From contig CM077115.1 in the NCBI GenBank assembly GCA_039619475.1, positions 488,085,352 through 488,149,351 of the forward strand: 64,000 nt of DNA, read 5' to 3'. This DNA is from Icerya purchasi (taxonomy: Eukaryota; Arthropoda; Insecta; Hemiptera; Monophlebidae). Positions 55,316-64,000 of the stretch are shown here, piece after piece (position 1 is the first letter of the stretch; each line of letters begins with the position of its first letter). A program made the position numbers and the translations under genes. Under the pieces are notes generated by a model. That model did not search any database and was not told the DNA's origin. It saw only the letters and a list, made by a program, of their open reading frames with translations.

Positions 55316-57392
55316 TCTCAAAGTAAAACTTAAAACATCCTTGGATTTGGAAATCCAATGCCAACAGTTCCTTGAAGCTGTAAGGGGAGCAGCTGTGAAG
55401 GCTACTCCTACTCCTACAATATGTACGCGTCAAAGAATATGTTATCCTGTTGCAATTAGGCAACTTTTAAAAGATAGACGTGTTGCGAGGCGGATATGGC
55501 ACAATTCTCATAATCCTGTTGATAAAAATATATTTAATCAACTTAGTAATAAGCTAAATAGAATCATCAAAAATATCAAGCAAAAATCAATGGAAGATTA
55601 TCTGGAAAATCTTAGTGTAGAAGCAGACAAAGATTATTCTTTGTGGAAAGCAACCCGTCGGCTCCAAAGACCAGTTAAACGTATTCCTCCTCTTAAGGAT
55701 AAATCTGGGAACTGGATAAGAAAGGAGGATGAGAAAGCTGAGCTATTTGCTAGATATCTCTACGAAACATTTATGCCACATAATATTAGGAGTAATATCA
55801 CGCCACAAATAACATTGCTACCTGAGCAACAGATTAAGTTTTGCTCGCCTTATGAAGTAGCAGTACAAATCGACACAAACATCAATCCCAATAAATCGCC
55901 TGGTATTGATGGAATTTCTCCCAAAGTGCTATGCGAACTCTCCCGTAAAGGAATAGTTCTTTTAACCTATTTGTTTAACGCTTGCTTTCGTCTCCGGCAT
56001 ATACCAGAATGCTTCAAGACTGCACAAATAATTATGATAAAGAAACCAAATAAACCGGACGAGGAAGTGGAGTCATACAGGCCCATTTCTCTACTGCCTT
56101 CAATTTCAAAATTATTTGAAAAATTATTACTGAAGAGAATTCAGCAGTTCACAGAAGTCAAGCTACCGAATGAACAGTTTGGCTTCCGATGTAATCATTC
56201 CACTACACAACAGATACATCGTGTGTGATCAGTAATTAGTAACGCCCTTGAGGAAAAAAAATACTGCTCAGTAGTATTTCTAGATGTCGCCCAGGCATTC
56301 GATCGGGTATGGCATGAAGGATTAATGTCTAAACTTAGTAGTTGCTTACCAGCTAATTACGTCTGGCTGCTACGATCGTACCTGTCCGGTAGGAAGTTCC
56401 GCGTTTCCCACGAGGAAGAAAAATCCAGCTTCTACGACATACAAGCCGGGGTGCCTCAGGGTAGTGTTCTCGGTCCCTTGCTTTACCTTATGTTCACTGC
56501 TGATGTTCCAAAAATTGAAGGTACTACGCTTGCTATGTTCGCCGATGATACCGCAATTCTTGCTGTCGCTAACACACAAGTAGAGGCCAATTGTATACTA
56601 CAAGACGCGCTTGACAAGACGGTCTTGTGGATGCAGAATTGGAAAATCAAGTTAAACGAGGCAAAATCAGTTCATGTCACCTACGGAATGCGTCCGATTG
56701 ACACACATCAGGGTGTTTACATCAATGGTAAACAGATACCAACATCCGCCTCAGCTAAATATCTAGGCATGCACCTAGACACAAGGTTAACCTGGAAGTC
56801 CCATATTACGGCCAAGGCCGATCAAATTAGTGCCAGAATTCGCCAACTTTATTGGCTATTAGGACATAACTCGAAGTTAAGTCTGTATCATAAAAGGCTG
56901 ATTTACCTTACTATGATAAAACCGATTTGGACCTACGGTTCGGAACTCTGGGGATGTGCTGCAACTTCAAATCGTGCAATCATCCAGAGAGCGCAGAACA
57001 AAGTTGTACGCTTGATCACAAGAGCTAGGTGGTTCCAGCGTAACGATGATTTACATCGGGATCTGCAGTTGAAGAATGTGGATGAAACAATTCGCGATTC
57101 TGCATTTCGGCATCAACAGCGTCTAGTAGCTCATGTAAATATAGAAGCACAAAAATTGCTGATTACGAGAACTCGTAGGCTGCAGCGGCTTAAACCGCAT
57201 GATCTACTGCATTTGTAAACTATATATATCATGTACTAGTAGGGCATACCACTGGGCTATGCTTCTACATTATTATGTTTCTTTTCGTATTTAAATAATG
57301 TCTCTATAATTATTACTTATTTAAGATCCTTATTTTCTTAAGATTGTAATATAAAATAAAAAAAAAGAAAAAAAAAAAAAAAAAAAAAAAAA
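55316..57392 (+). mobile_element. Jockey-type non-LTR retrotransposon (copy 2)
   Basis: Same as 39,373-41,449, with target-site duplications at 55,302-55,315 and 57,393-57,406 and the same A-tail length. This copy arose by the segmental duplication, not by a second retrotransposition, because its target site and flanks are the same. Confidence 0.9.
55341..57218 (+). pseudogene. Jockey reverse transcriptase with a single nonsense codon (copy 2)
   Basis: Same frame and same TGA (56,226-56,228) as copy 1; FADD is at 56,538-56,549. Confidence 0.85.
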
Positions 57393-58570
57393 AAGTGATA
57401 CAAAACGGACGAAGATGATTAATATTAATAATCGGTCAAATGCATTATCGGTTCTTTTCATTTTTTTTTTTTTTTTGTTAATGTATAGTCAGCCGTATTT
57501 AAAAAATTACAAACTATCAACTCTACGTCATTTAAAGTGTAACATAACTGGATCGAATTTGCTTCTGATACCTTTCTTTTTCATTCGTATATAGCAAGTT
57601 TATTTGAGAATAGGTTCATCGAAGTTTCTTCTGTTATCTATGAATTTAATTGTATATTTAATTCCTGGACGAATTTACCTGAGTTGCAAAAAAATATCGA
57701 AAAAGACAAACAAAAATGTTTAACCACTTCATTTCCAATTCAAATAAACGAAATGTATGAATTCCAGTATTTAATTTTTAAAAAACTTGATTTATATAAT
57801 TTCTTTATTATATTGTTACTGTTTGTTAAAAAAACAAAAGGCGGAACAACGTGATTTGATAGAAATGGTTTTACACTGAAAAATGATTTTTAATCCCTTT
57901 ATTTACTTACCTGATTTAACAAATTAGATTAACTTCTTTAACAATGCAGGAGCAATTTTAAAGGTCGCAGTTAAAACGTCGGAAGATATGAAATAAAAGA
58001 CGTAAATTAATGATTTGTAAACATTTCGTGTTTTATAAAAATGTTTCACTTTTTCTTTTTAATTAAATGAACTATTAGGATGAAATAGTTCCATAAATGA
58101 AACTGATACTAATTGTATCGTTTGTTTTCATGCATCTGAGTGTTATATCCTTTTTTATGATTTTCTTAAAAAATTGAAATTAGAAATATGTTTTTTTAAT
58201 AACTAGGGGTTTTTTTTCTATGACGGAGCCTGTCCCTTCAACAAAATTTTTATTTAAACAGTCGAATAATGTTTCTTTACACTTATCAAAATTAAAGTAC
58301 AAAAACTTCTATAAGAAATATTTTCCACCTTTTCTCTTACAATTTAGGTTTCATGTGTTATTTCGGGAATATTGAAACAAATGCAAGGTTTGAAAGATTC
58401 TTTTTTACTGTTTCTATTACAATTTTTACGAAAATTAGATAATCAGTCCAGTGCTTTGAAAATCAAAAATTTTCATAAACGAATTTAAAAGAAAAAAAAA
58501 AAAGAGGTCAGCCAGGCAGGATGTTTTATGTCTTCTTCTTTCGGTGCCATGACCGTTCTCGATCTTAGGC

Positions 58571-61523
58571 TCATCTGATGGCAAGCTTGATTAATTTTTT
58601 ATGGTCGCCTCTATCCTTTGCTGTGTGGAACAGTTCTTCAACACTACAACCTGTCCATGTTTGTAGGTTCTTGAACCATGATTGTTCGTCCAACTCTTCT
58701 TTTTCCTTCCACCTTTCCCTACAATATATTCTGCAGTAATGTGTACTGCGGCCCACGCATCACATGACCGAAGTATTCTATTTTTCTTCTTTTGACAGTG
58801 TCGATCAGCTCCTTTTCTTTTCTCATCGTCTGTAGTACCTCAGCGTTTGTTTTCTTTTTGGTCCACGGGATCCTGAGTAAGCGTCTATAACACCAAAATT
58901 CGAAAGCTTCTAATCTGTGGAGCGTTCTGGACGTCAATGTCCACGTTTCGACACCATATAGTAATACCCACCCGACATATTCAGAGTTCTGAATCTTAAA
59001 TCGAGGTCCAAGTCATGAGCTGTGAGTGTCTTCTTCATTTTCATAAAGGCAGAACGCGCTTGCTCAATGCGACATCTAATTTCTCCGTCTGAGTCACCGT
59101 ATTTATTAATCCAGACACCGAGGTATTTGTATTTATCGATGTGTTCTGGTCTGCCATTGTTTATCACTATGTCGATAGGGTGTGGGTCATTTGAGATGGC
59201 CATTACCTTCGTTTTCTTCACGTTAATTATCAGTCCATATTTATTGCATACTTTTTCCACCACTTTTGTTAATATAGTTAAGTCCTCTGCAATTTCAGCC
59301 ATCAAAACTGTGTCGTCCGCATATCTATTGATATTTTCACCGCCGATTTTAACATCTTCTTCTCTGCCATCAAAGGTTTCTTTGAAGGCCTGCTCTGCGT
59401 ATATATTAAACATCCTTGCCTTACTCCCTGTTCAATACTAATTGGATTTGATATTTTGTTGTTTTCTAATGAGATTACTGCGTTTTGGTGTAAGTAAAGA
59501 TTTTTTATTATACGCTTATCCGCTTCATCTAGGCCAATAGTATCGAGTATTTGGAACAATTTGTTATGAGTTATTCGGTCAAACGCCTTTTCGAAGTCCA
59601 GGAAACAGAGAAATACTGGATGTTGGAACTCCTTCATTTTCTGAATCAAGATGTTCATACAGAGTAATGCCTCTCGAGTTCCCAGGCTACCCCGGAAGCC
59701 ATACTGTTCTCTTCCAATGTTTTCTTCATATTTAGTTCGTATCCTGTTATGTATTATCCTAAGAAACATTTTCAAGGTGTGACTCATTAAATCCTCGGGT
59801 AATTGTTACTCCTAATTGCTGCTATGAACACGTGTTGATGGGTAATCGTCCGTTGCTGACAAGCCCAGGGAAAACCCCAAACAAGAAAAAAATAAATAAA
59901 ATAAAAATAATTGACCAGTAGCATAAATCTTATTAAACAACTTTGTAAGGATACAAATTCCATAATCGCCGAATACTTTTATCAACTCTGCGGCAACCTC
60001 ATCCGGTTCAGTAGCTTTATGCACTTTTGATTGAACTATCGCTTCCTTTACTTCATCTTCCAAGATTTCCAAGCAGTCATTTACAACAGTTTTATTGAAC
60101 CCTTCGGTGATACTACGATTGTTTGTTTTAAATAAATTAAAGACGTACGTTTCCCATGTTTTACGTAAATCATCTTCTTCAATAATTGGTTTACCTTCTG
60201 AATTAAATATGACCATTGGTTTCTTCAGCTTATATAGTCCAGCTATTCCCTTCAATTCTTTGTGTATTTGAAATTCGTCATGGACTTTCTGTAATTCTTC
60301 AATTTGTTGATATTTATCCGTCATTATCTTTGCCTTTTCTTCCCTGATCTTACATCTTAGTACTCGCTGAATCTGTCTGTAGTATTTGTTATTATTATTG
60401 ATGGCTGCTTGCCTTCGTTTTCTCAGTAGTTCAAGTATTTCATCTGTTATCCATTCCTTATTTTTATTTATATTAGTTTGTACCAAAATTTTTTCAGCAT
60501 TCCTAAGTGTCGTTGACTTTAGTATCGACCAGGACTCATTAACCGAACCGTTTCTATCAAATTCCTCTGAGTTTTGCTGTATCTCTGTCTCAAAGGCCAA
60601 CTGCAGTCCATTCCGAATTTCGATCTTTCTCATGGCCTTAAAGATAAATCTGTTGTTTTTCGGTTTTATGATTTTCTTGAATTTTACTTTCATCTCTGCA
60701 ATCAGTAGAATATGATCTGTATTTGCATCCGCGCATGGATATGTTTTGACTGATTTTAAAGCATTCCGATGTCTACGATCAATCAGTATGTAGTCAATTT
60801 GATTGCGCACTATGTTATCTCTTAAATCGCTTGGAGCTTTCCATGTATATAAACGACGTTTTGGGAGCTGTACGTATTCCCAATGATGAGGTCCTTCGTT
60901 TGACAGAACTGAATTAGCTTTTCACCTCTACTGTTACGGTATCCAAGATCATATTCTCCTGTGACTTCTCCAGCTAGATCTCCTACTTTGGCATTAAAAT
61001 CATCCATAAAAATCGTGACTTCAAAACTTTTCGTTACATTGAGCACATTTTGTAGTTCTGCGTAGAACTTGTCGGAATCTTCTTCCTTGTTCTCTGCTGT
61101 AGGAGCATACACTTGTATTATATTTATGGGAGCTGGTTTACCATCGAATTGTATCATTATTATTCTATCTGAGATAAATGCGGTATTCTTAATTGCAGCG
61201 GCTATATTTTTGCGAACTATTATGGCTGTGCCATTTCAGTAAATTCCTTCTGCAACGCCGGAGTAACAGACAGTATAATTGTGACTCCTAAATTTTTCTA
61301 TTCCTGTCCATCTTGTTTCGCAAATACCCAATAATCCTACGTTTAGTATTTCCTTTTCAAGTGTTATTATCTTCAGTTTTCCACTTTCCATCATCGTTCT
61401 AACATTCCATATCCCTGTTCTGAATTTCATCTTTGCGAGATCTAACGGGGGGATTCTTCGCACTCCTGCCCCATTGAAGGGGTGCCCGGAGCATGGGGCC
61501 ATGATCTGAATTTCACTCGTCAT
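58571..61523 (-). pseudogene. RTE endonuclease-reverse transcriptase, multiply disrupted
   Basis: ATG at 61,523. APE-type endonuclease: TGIWNVRTMMESGKL, GICETRWTG and YTVCYSG, then a stop at 61,236; continuing IIQVYAPTAENKEED and FMDDFNAKVGD (61,157-60,822), then frameshift, then NQIDYILIDRRHR. Linker and RT: KVHKATEPDEVAAELIK; the 102-bp insert; SHTLKMFLRII, REQYGFRGS, FLDFEKAFDRI (catalytic Asp), EQGVRQGCL. There a deletion of the S-P-L-L block shifts frame, then RYADDTVLMAE (catalytic pair intact) and KYLGVWINKYG. C-terminus after two more shifts: FEFWCYRRLLRIPW, IEYFGHVMRG and WFKNLQTWTG. In the live element the endonuclease nicks the target and the RT copies the RNA there. At least five lesions make it non-autonomous. 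Confidence 0.85.
59806..59907 (+). mobile_element. 102-bp A-tailed insertion nested in the RTE (copy 2)
   Basis: Same as 43,863-43,964, flanked by TAATTG at 59,800-59,805 and 59,908-59,913. Confidence 0.7.
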
Positions 61524-62001
61524 TTAAATGATATACTAGGTACGTTACAGCGGTGGTTTCCCTCTTGCCTTCCGCTGATTTTCTGTCAGGGTTTACTCCC
61601 TTAGCCGAAAGAACTCGGATTGAAGGCGCCGGATACTCGCCTGCTCGCTCTGGATTGATATGTATCAATCCGACTGGGGCACATTGTCGCGAGCGAGTTG
61701 CTGATGGTCAGCTGTTGTTAACACAGCACAAAGCTTAACGGTATTTATTGGCAAGAGCACCTTCGGAAATTACTTCCACCTTCGTTTTCTTATCAGCATT
61801 GTGTGTGAATTCCGATTTAGCTTTTCTAGTCAGCGCTAAGCCCGCCGAAAAGAAAATTACTACCCTGCACGACATGGACGTACGGAATTCACGTGGTTAT
61901 TGTTTCGTTTCTCCGTGGGTGGGACTAGCATCGTATGACGATCGAGTGACTACTTACTGGAGAAGGTGACTCCAGTTACAACAGCCTGTGCCCCGCAGGG
62001 C

Positions 62002-62012
62002 ATGTTTTATGT
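62002..62012. repeat. Target-site duplication, 5' side of the RTE element
   Basis: ATGTTTTATGT, identical to 58,521-58,531 and 42,578-42,588. Confidence 0.9.
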
Positions 62013-62393
62013 ACGTGTGTTAATTTAAAAATTACCATAATTTACATTTACATAATACTAAATTCAAAACAAAGATATTTAATTTTTAATTTGTAATACC
62101 GTATATATTTCTCGTCCAGTATTAACATAAATGTATTTATTTATGTGTTTAAAAATTTTTTCGCCTTTGTCTTTTTCGAGATTTTTTTGAAACCTAAGTA
62201 GATTCGTCAAGGATTAAATATACAATTAAAATCATAGATAACAGAAGAAACTTCAATGAACCTATATTCAATTAAACTTGATAGATGCGAATGAAAAAGA
62301 AAGATAATAATATAACAAATATGTATTAGAAGCAAATTCAATCCAGTTATGTTACACTTTAAATGACGTAGAGTTGATAGTTTGTAATTTTTT

Positions 62394-62831
62394 TTGAATA
62401 CGGCTGACTTACGAAAACAGATCAATAAAATTAATTTAAGTAGTATACAACTTTGGCAACTCAGATGTGATAAATCAAAAACTGGCAAAGTAACACGGGA
62501 AATAGTTCCAAACATAGAAGAAAGACTACAAATGAAACATTTTTATACCGATTATAATTTCACTCAATTTTTAACCGAACATGGAAATAATGGTATCTAT
62601 ATGAAACGATTTAAAATTGCTGCAACAGACATCTGTATAGACTGTAAAGAGGAAACAGACGATTGCTTTCATTCGATTTTCGAATGCAATAAGTTTAAAA
62701 ACGAAAGAGAAAAACGGAAAATAATAAAAGAACCAATAACCGAAATACATAAAAAAAACTTTTTTAATTTGATCAGCTTTGTCAACCATGTAATGAATAA
62801 TAAAACAAAACACATCAACAACAAACAATAA
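62394..62831 (+). pseudogene. R1-type ORF2 C-terminus with CCHC finger
   Basis: A 145-codon frame, unbroken, of which the first few codons belong to repeat X. It reads WQLRCDKSKTGKVTREIVPN, then FTQFLTEHGNNGIYMKRF, then the finger CIDCKEETDDCFHSIFECNKF (C-x2-C-x7-8-H-x4-C). Q-F-L-T-x-H-G followed by such a finger is the hallmark of the very C-terminus of R1-clade elements. RT and endonuclease are lost by 5' truncation. The minus-strand frames here are shadows. No 28S rDNA target is present, so this is an R1-clade relative with other target use. Confidence 0.7.
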
Positions 62832-62901
62832 CAGTAACAATCAGAAACTCTGACTAAAAAACCGCAAGGTACAGCGGAGTAAATAAATAAATAAAAAAAA
62901 A
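62410..62901 (+). mobile_element. R1-type non-LTR retrotransposon 3' end, inserted in repeat X
   Basis: About 490 bp placed between CGGCTGACT and TACATTAAC, which are adjacent in the other X copies (about 41,535-41,553 inverted). It ends in TAAATAAATAAA plus A bases (62,879-62,901). There is little or no target-site duplication. Confidence 0.7.
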
Positions 62902-62977
62902 TACATTAACAAAAAAAAAAAAATGAAAAGAACCGATAATGCATTTGACCGATTATTAATATTAATCATCTTCGTCC

Positions 62978-62991
62978 GTTTTGTATCACTT
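62978..62991 (-). other. Empty target site of the Jockey insertion
   Basis: GTTTTGTATCACTT, the single inverted copy of the sequence duplicated around the Jockey element at 39,359 and 41,450. It shows directly what was duplicated. Confidence 0.9.
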
Positions 62992-63336
62992 AACAAAACT
63001 CTTAAATTTATATCGCAAAAGTTTGTTTATCTTTATTTCACGCTGAAGTCGTTGCTTCAAAAAAATAGAAAATATTTAAAAAAAGGTGAATAACCCAATA
63101 AAATGACGTAAAATATGTGTTTGGTGATTATATATATGTATGCATGTATAATACGCTATACGCACGGAAAAACTAAATCGTTAACAAAGAACGGTATTTT
63201 TTGGGTGGAATTTCTGATTAACTCGTGTTTCTCACTAACACAGATGTTAACGTTTAATGGATGATATCTGAAAATCACCATAGGTAGTCTGTAAAAAGGT
63301 CTGAGTTCGCCTGCGCCCGATAAATTCGTGCCTGAT

Positions 63337-63366
63337 CGATCGCTCCGGAAAGAGCGGTCGTTTTTT
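63337..63366. other. GC-rich hairpin followed by T run
   Basis: CGATCGCTC and GAGCGGTCG can pair (one G-T) around a CGGAAA loop, followed by six T. It abuts the edge of repeat X. It could be a terminal hairpin of an element or an RNA polymerase III stop; the other X copies have only a shortened version (GAGCGCGATTTTT). Confidence 0.4.
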
Positions 63367-64000
63367 GCTACATGTAATATAATAAGTTTATTTCATTTCA
63401 TTAGTTTTATTATTACATACTGGTGATAGAAATACCTTTGTTCTGAGAGGTTAGACAATCAGAAGCGAATATTTAGTTATGGGATCATGCCCTCTAGCTA
63501 ACTAATCAAAAGCCAGTATTTAGTCACATAACCATGTGTCCCATTTACATTAGAGATCCTCCAATAATATCACTATAACACCATATTCTATACCAACTTC
63601 AATCTTTTACTTGCTGTATACATAGTCTCCAGTGTTATGAACCAAAAACGTAATATCTCAACAACTACCAAACATCCTCATGACCACTTACTTCCTCTAC
63701 AGGCGCTCACACTCAATGGCATCGATGTATATAAACTAAAATAACCGTGATAGCAATATATGTGAAAGGAACATATTAGAACTTGTAGATTTTAGAGGAT
63801 ATTTAACATTCATCTAACTAAAATAACAGAACACTAACCCTTATTTGGGTTATAATTCCGTGCTCTCATCTGTATACTTCTAGTGAAATGCTTTGTGCAA
63901 AAATAACCAGGGTGAAACGATTGATAACTTTTCCTATATTGTCTATTTTAATTGTATGTATTTAAGTTTTTTGTTTAATCTGTATCTGACTAAAACTGAT
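63367..64000. other. Non-coding stretch
   Basis: No reading frame, RNA gene or repeat recognised up to the end of the window. Confidence 0.4.

Larger units (their letters stand above)
54956..57718 (+). repeat. Repeat X, copy 2, with Jockey insertion
   Basis: Same as 39,013-41,775. Together with the inverted copy at 62,165-63,323 it brackets the RTE element in opposite orientations. Confidence 0.75.
45389..61331 (+). repeat. Tandem duplication, copy 2 (15,943 bp)
   Basis: Second unit of the head-to-tail repeat. At its right edge sequence continues past ACCCAATA into the rest of the RTE endonuclease (61,334 onward), whereas in copy 1 the same point is joined to the unit start. This shows that the ancestral right flank is the one at 61,332 and the ancestral left flank is the one at 29,445. 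Confidence 0.95.
58532..62001 (-). mobile_element. Full-length RTE non-LTR retrotransposon with 11-bp target-site duplication
   Basis: A 3,470-bp element on the minus strand between ATGTTTTATGT at 58,521-58,531 and 62,002-62,012. The 5' UTR (about 62,001-61,524) includes GGAAGGCAAGAGGGAAACCA, a sequence typical of RTE 5' ends in insects. Then follow one long coding region (broken) and a 3' end with GATCGAGAACGG and CGAAAGAAGAAG instead of poly(A), the usual RTE terminus. Both ends plus the duplication show it is complete. It carries one nested A-tailed insertion (59,806-59,907). Confidence 0.9.
62165..63323 (-). repeat. Repeat X, inverted third copy, with an R1-type insertion
   Basis: Reverse complement aligns with both halves of X (39,013-39,358 and 41,464-41,775) with scattered substitutions and small indels. 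It lacks the Jockey insertion: 62,978-62,991 carries the single, uninterrupted target sequence. The X sequence is broken instead at about 62,410-62,901 by another element. A GC-rich hairpin lies just past its right edge. Confidence 0.8.

Noticed and set aside
55316..57392. The second Jockey copy as an independent insertion
   Set aside because: Same target site, same flanks, same TGA and same tail length as the first; it was copied by the segmental duplication.
29446..61331. The two units as LTR-retrotransposon or viral direct repeats
   Set aside because: The unit is far too long for an LTR, contains unrelated nested elements in both orientations, and has no TG...CA ends or primer-binding site at its borders.

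Overview
The window is AT-rich eukaryotic DNA, almost certainly from an arthropod and most likely an insect with a large, repeat-rich genome. The evidence is the content: remnants of at least five non-LTR retrotransposon groups (I-type with RNase H, Jockey, a Jockey/CR1-like RT, RTE, R1), a Ty1/copia remnant, tRNA-derived SINEs, hAT-like non-autonomous DNA elements and long (TA)n arrays. I see no bacterial-type operon, no rRNA, no functional tRNA and no complete host protein-coding gene. The best host-gene signal is a possible promoter plus first exon on the minus strand near 25.6-25.8 kb.

Layout. 0-10.6 kb: a 637-bp hAT-like MITE, a small RT scrap, a 5'-truncated I-type element with an unbroken 527-codon RNase H/zinc-finger ORF (2828-4411), an RTE 3' end (4.96-5.57 kb), an RNase H/zinc-finger remnant (7.26-8.18 kb), a Jockey C-terminus (minus strand, 9.1-9.4 kb) and an RT C-terminus (9.9-10.56 kb). 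10.9-13.7 kb: a decayed minus-strand Ty1/copia integrase with an in-frame 34-codon duplication, and an unidentified 180-codon ORF upstream of it. 14-29 kb: mostly sparse, with a hammerhead-like motif, a long TA array, a cluster of microsatellite-bounded repeats, two different SINE families, two more RNase H/zinc-finger remnants and one arm of a 640-bp inverted repeat that carries an unrecognised coding sequence.

29,446-61,331 is a head-to-tail duplication of a 15,943-bp unit. Every ORF in the two copies has the same translation and is offset by exactly 15,943, and the homopolymers and TA arrays I compared have the same length. The unit holds, in order: the second arm of the inverted repeat, an I-type element, an I-type ORF1 remnant (minus), an old Jockey element split by a SINE, a repeat called X here that carries a much younger Jockey insertion with 14-bp target-site duplications, and an RTE element (minus). 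The right edge of the duplication cuts the RTE. Its complete version therefore exists only in the second copy, 58,532-62,001, with an 11-bp target-site duplication on both sides.

62.2-63.3 kb: an inverted third copy of repeat X. It lacks the Jockey insertion, so it gives the empty target site, and it carries a different insertion, an R1-type 3' end. The last 0.6 kb shows nothing I can name.

The elements do not work together as a pathway. The window reads as layered retrotransposon insertions followed by one very recent (or assembly-generated) tandem duplication. I did not find a convincing new biological system. The most useful leads are the perfect duplication, the filled/empty-site pair, the unrecognised coding sequence in the inverted repeat, repeat X itself, and the microsatellite-bounded repeat family.
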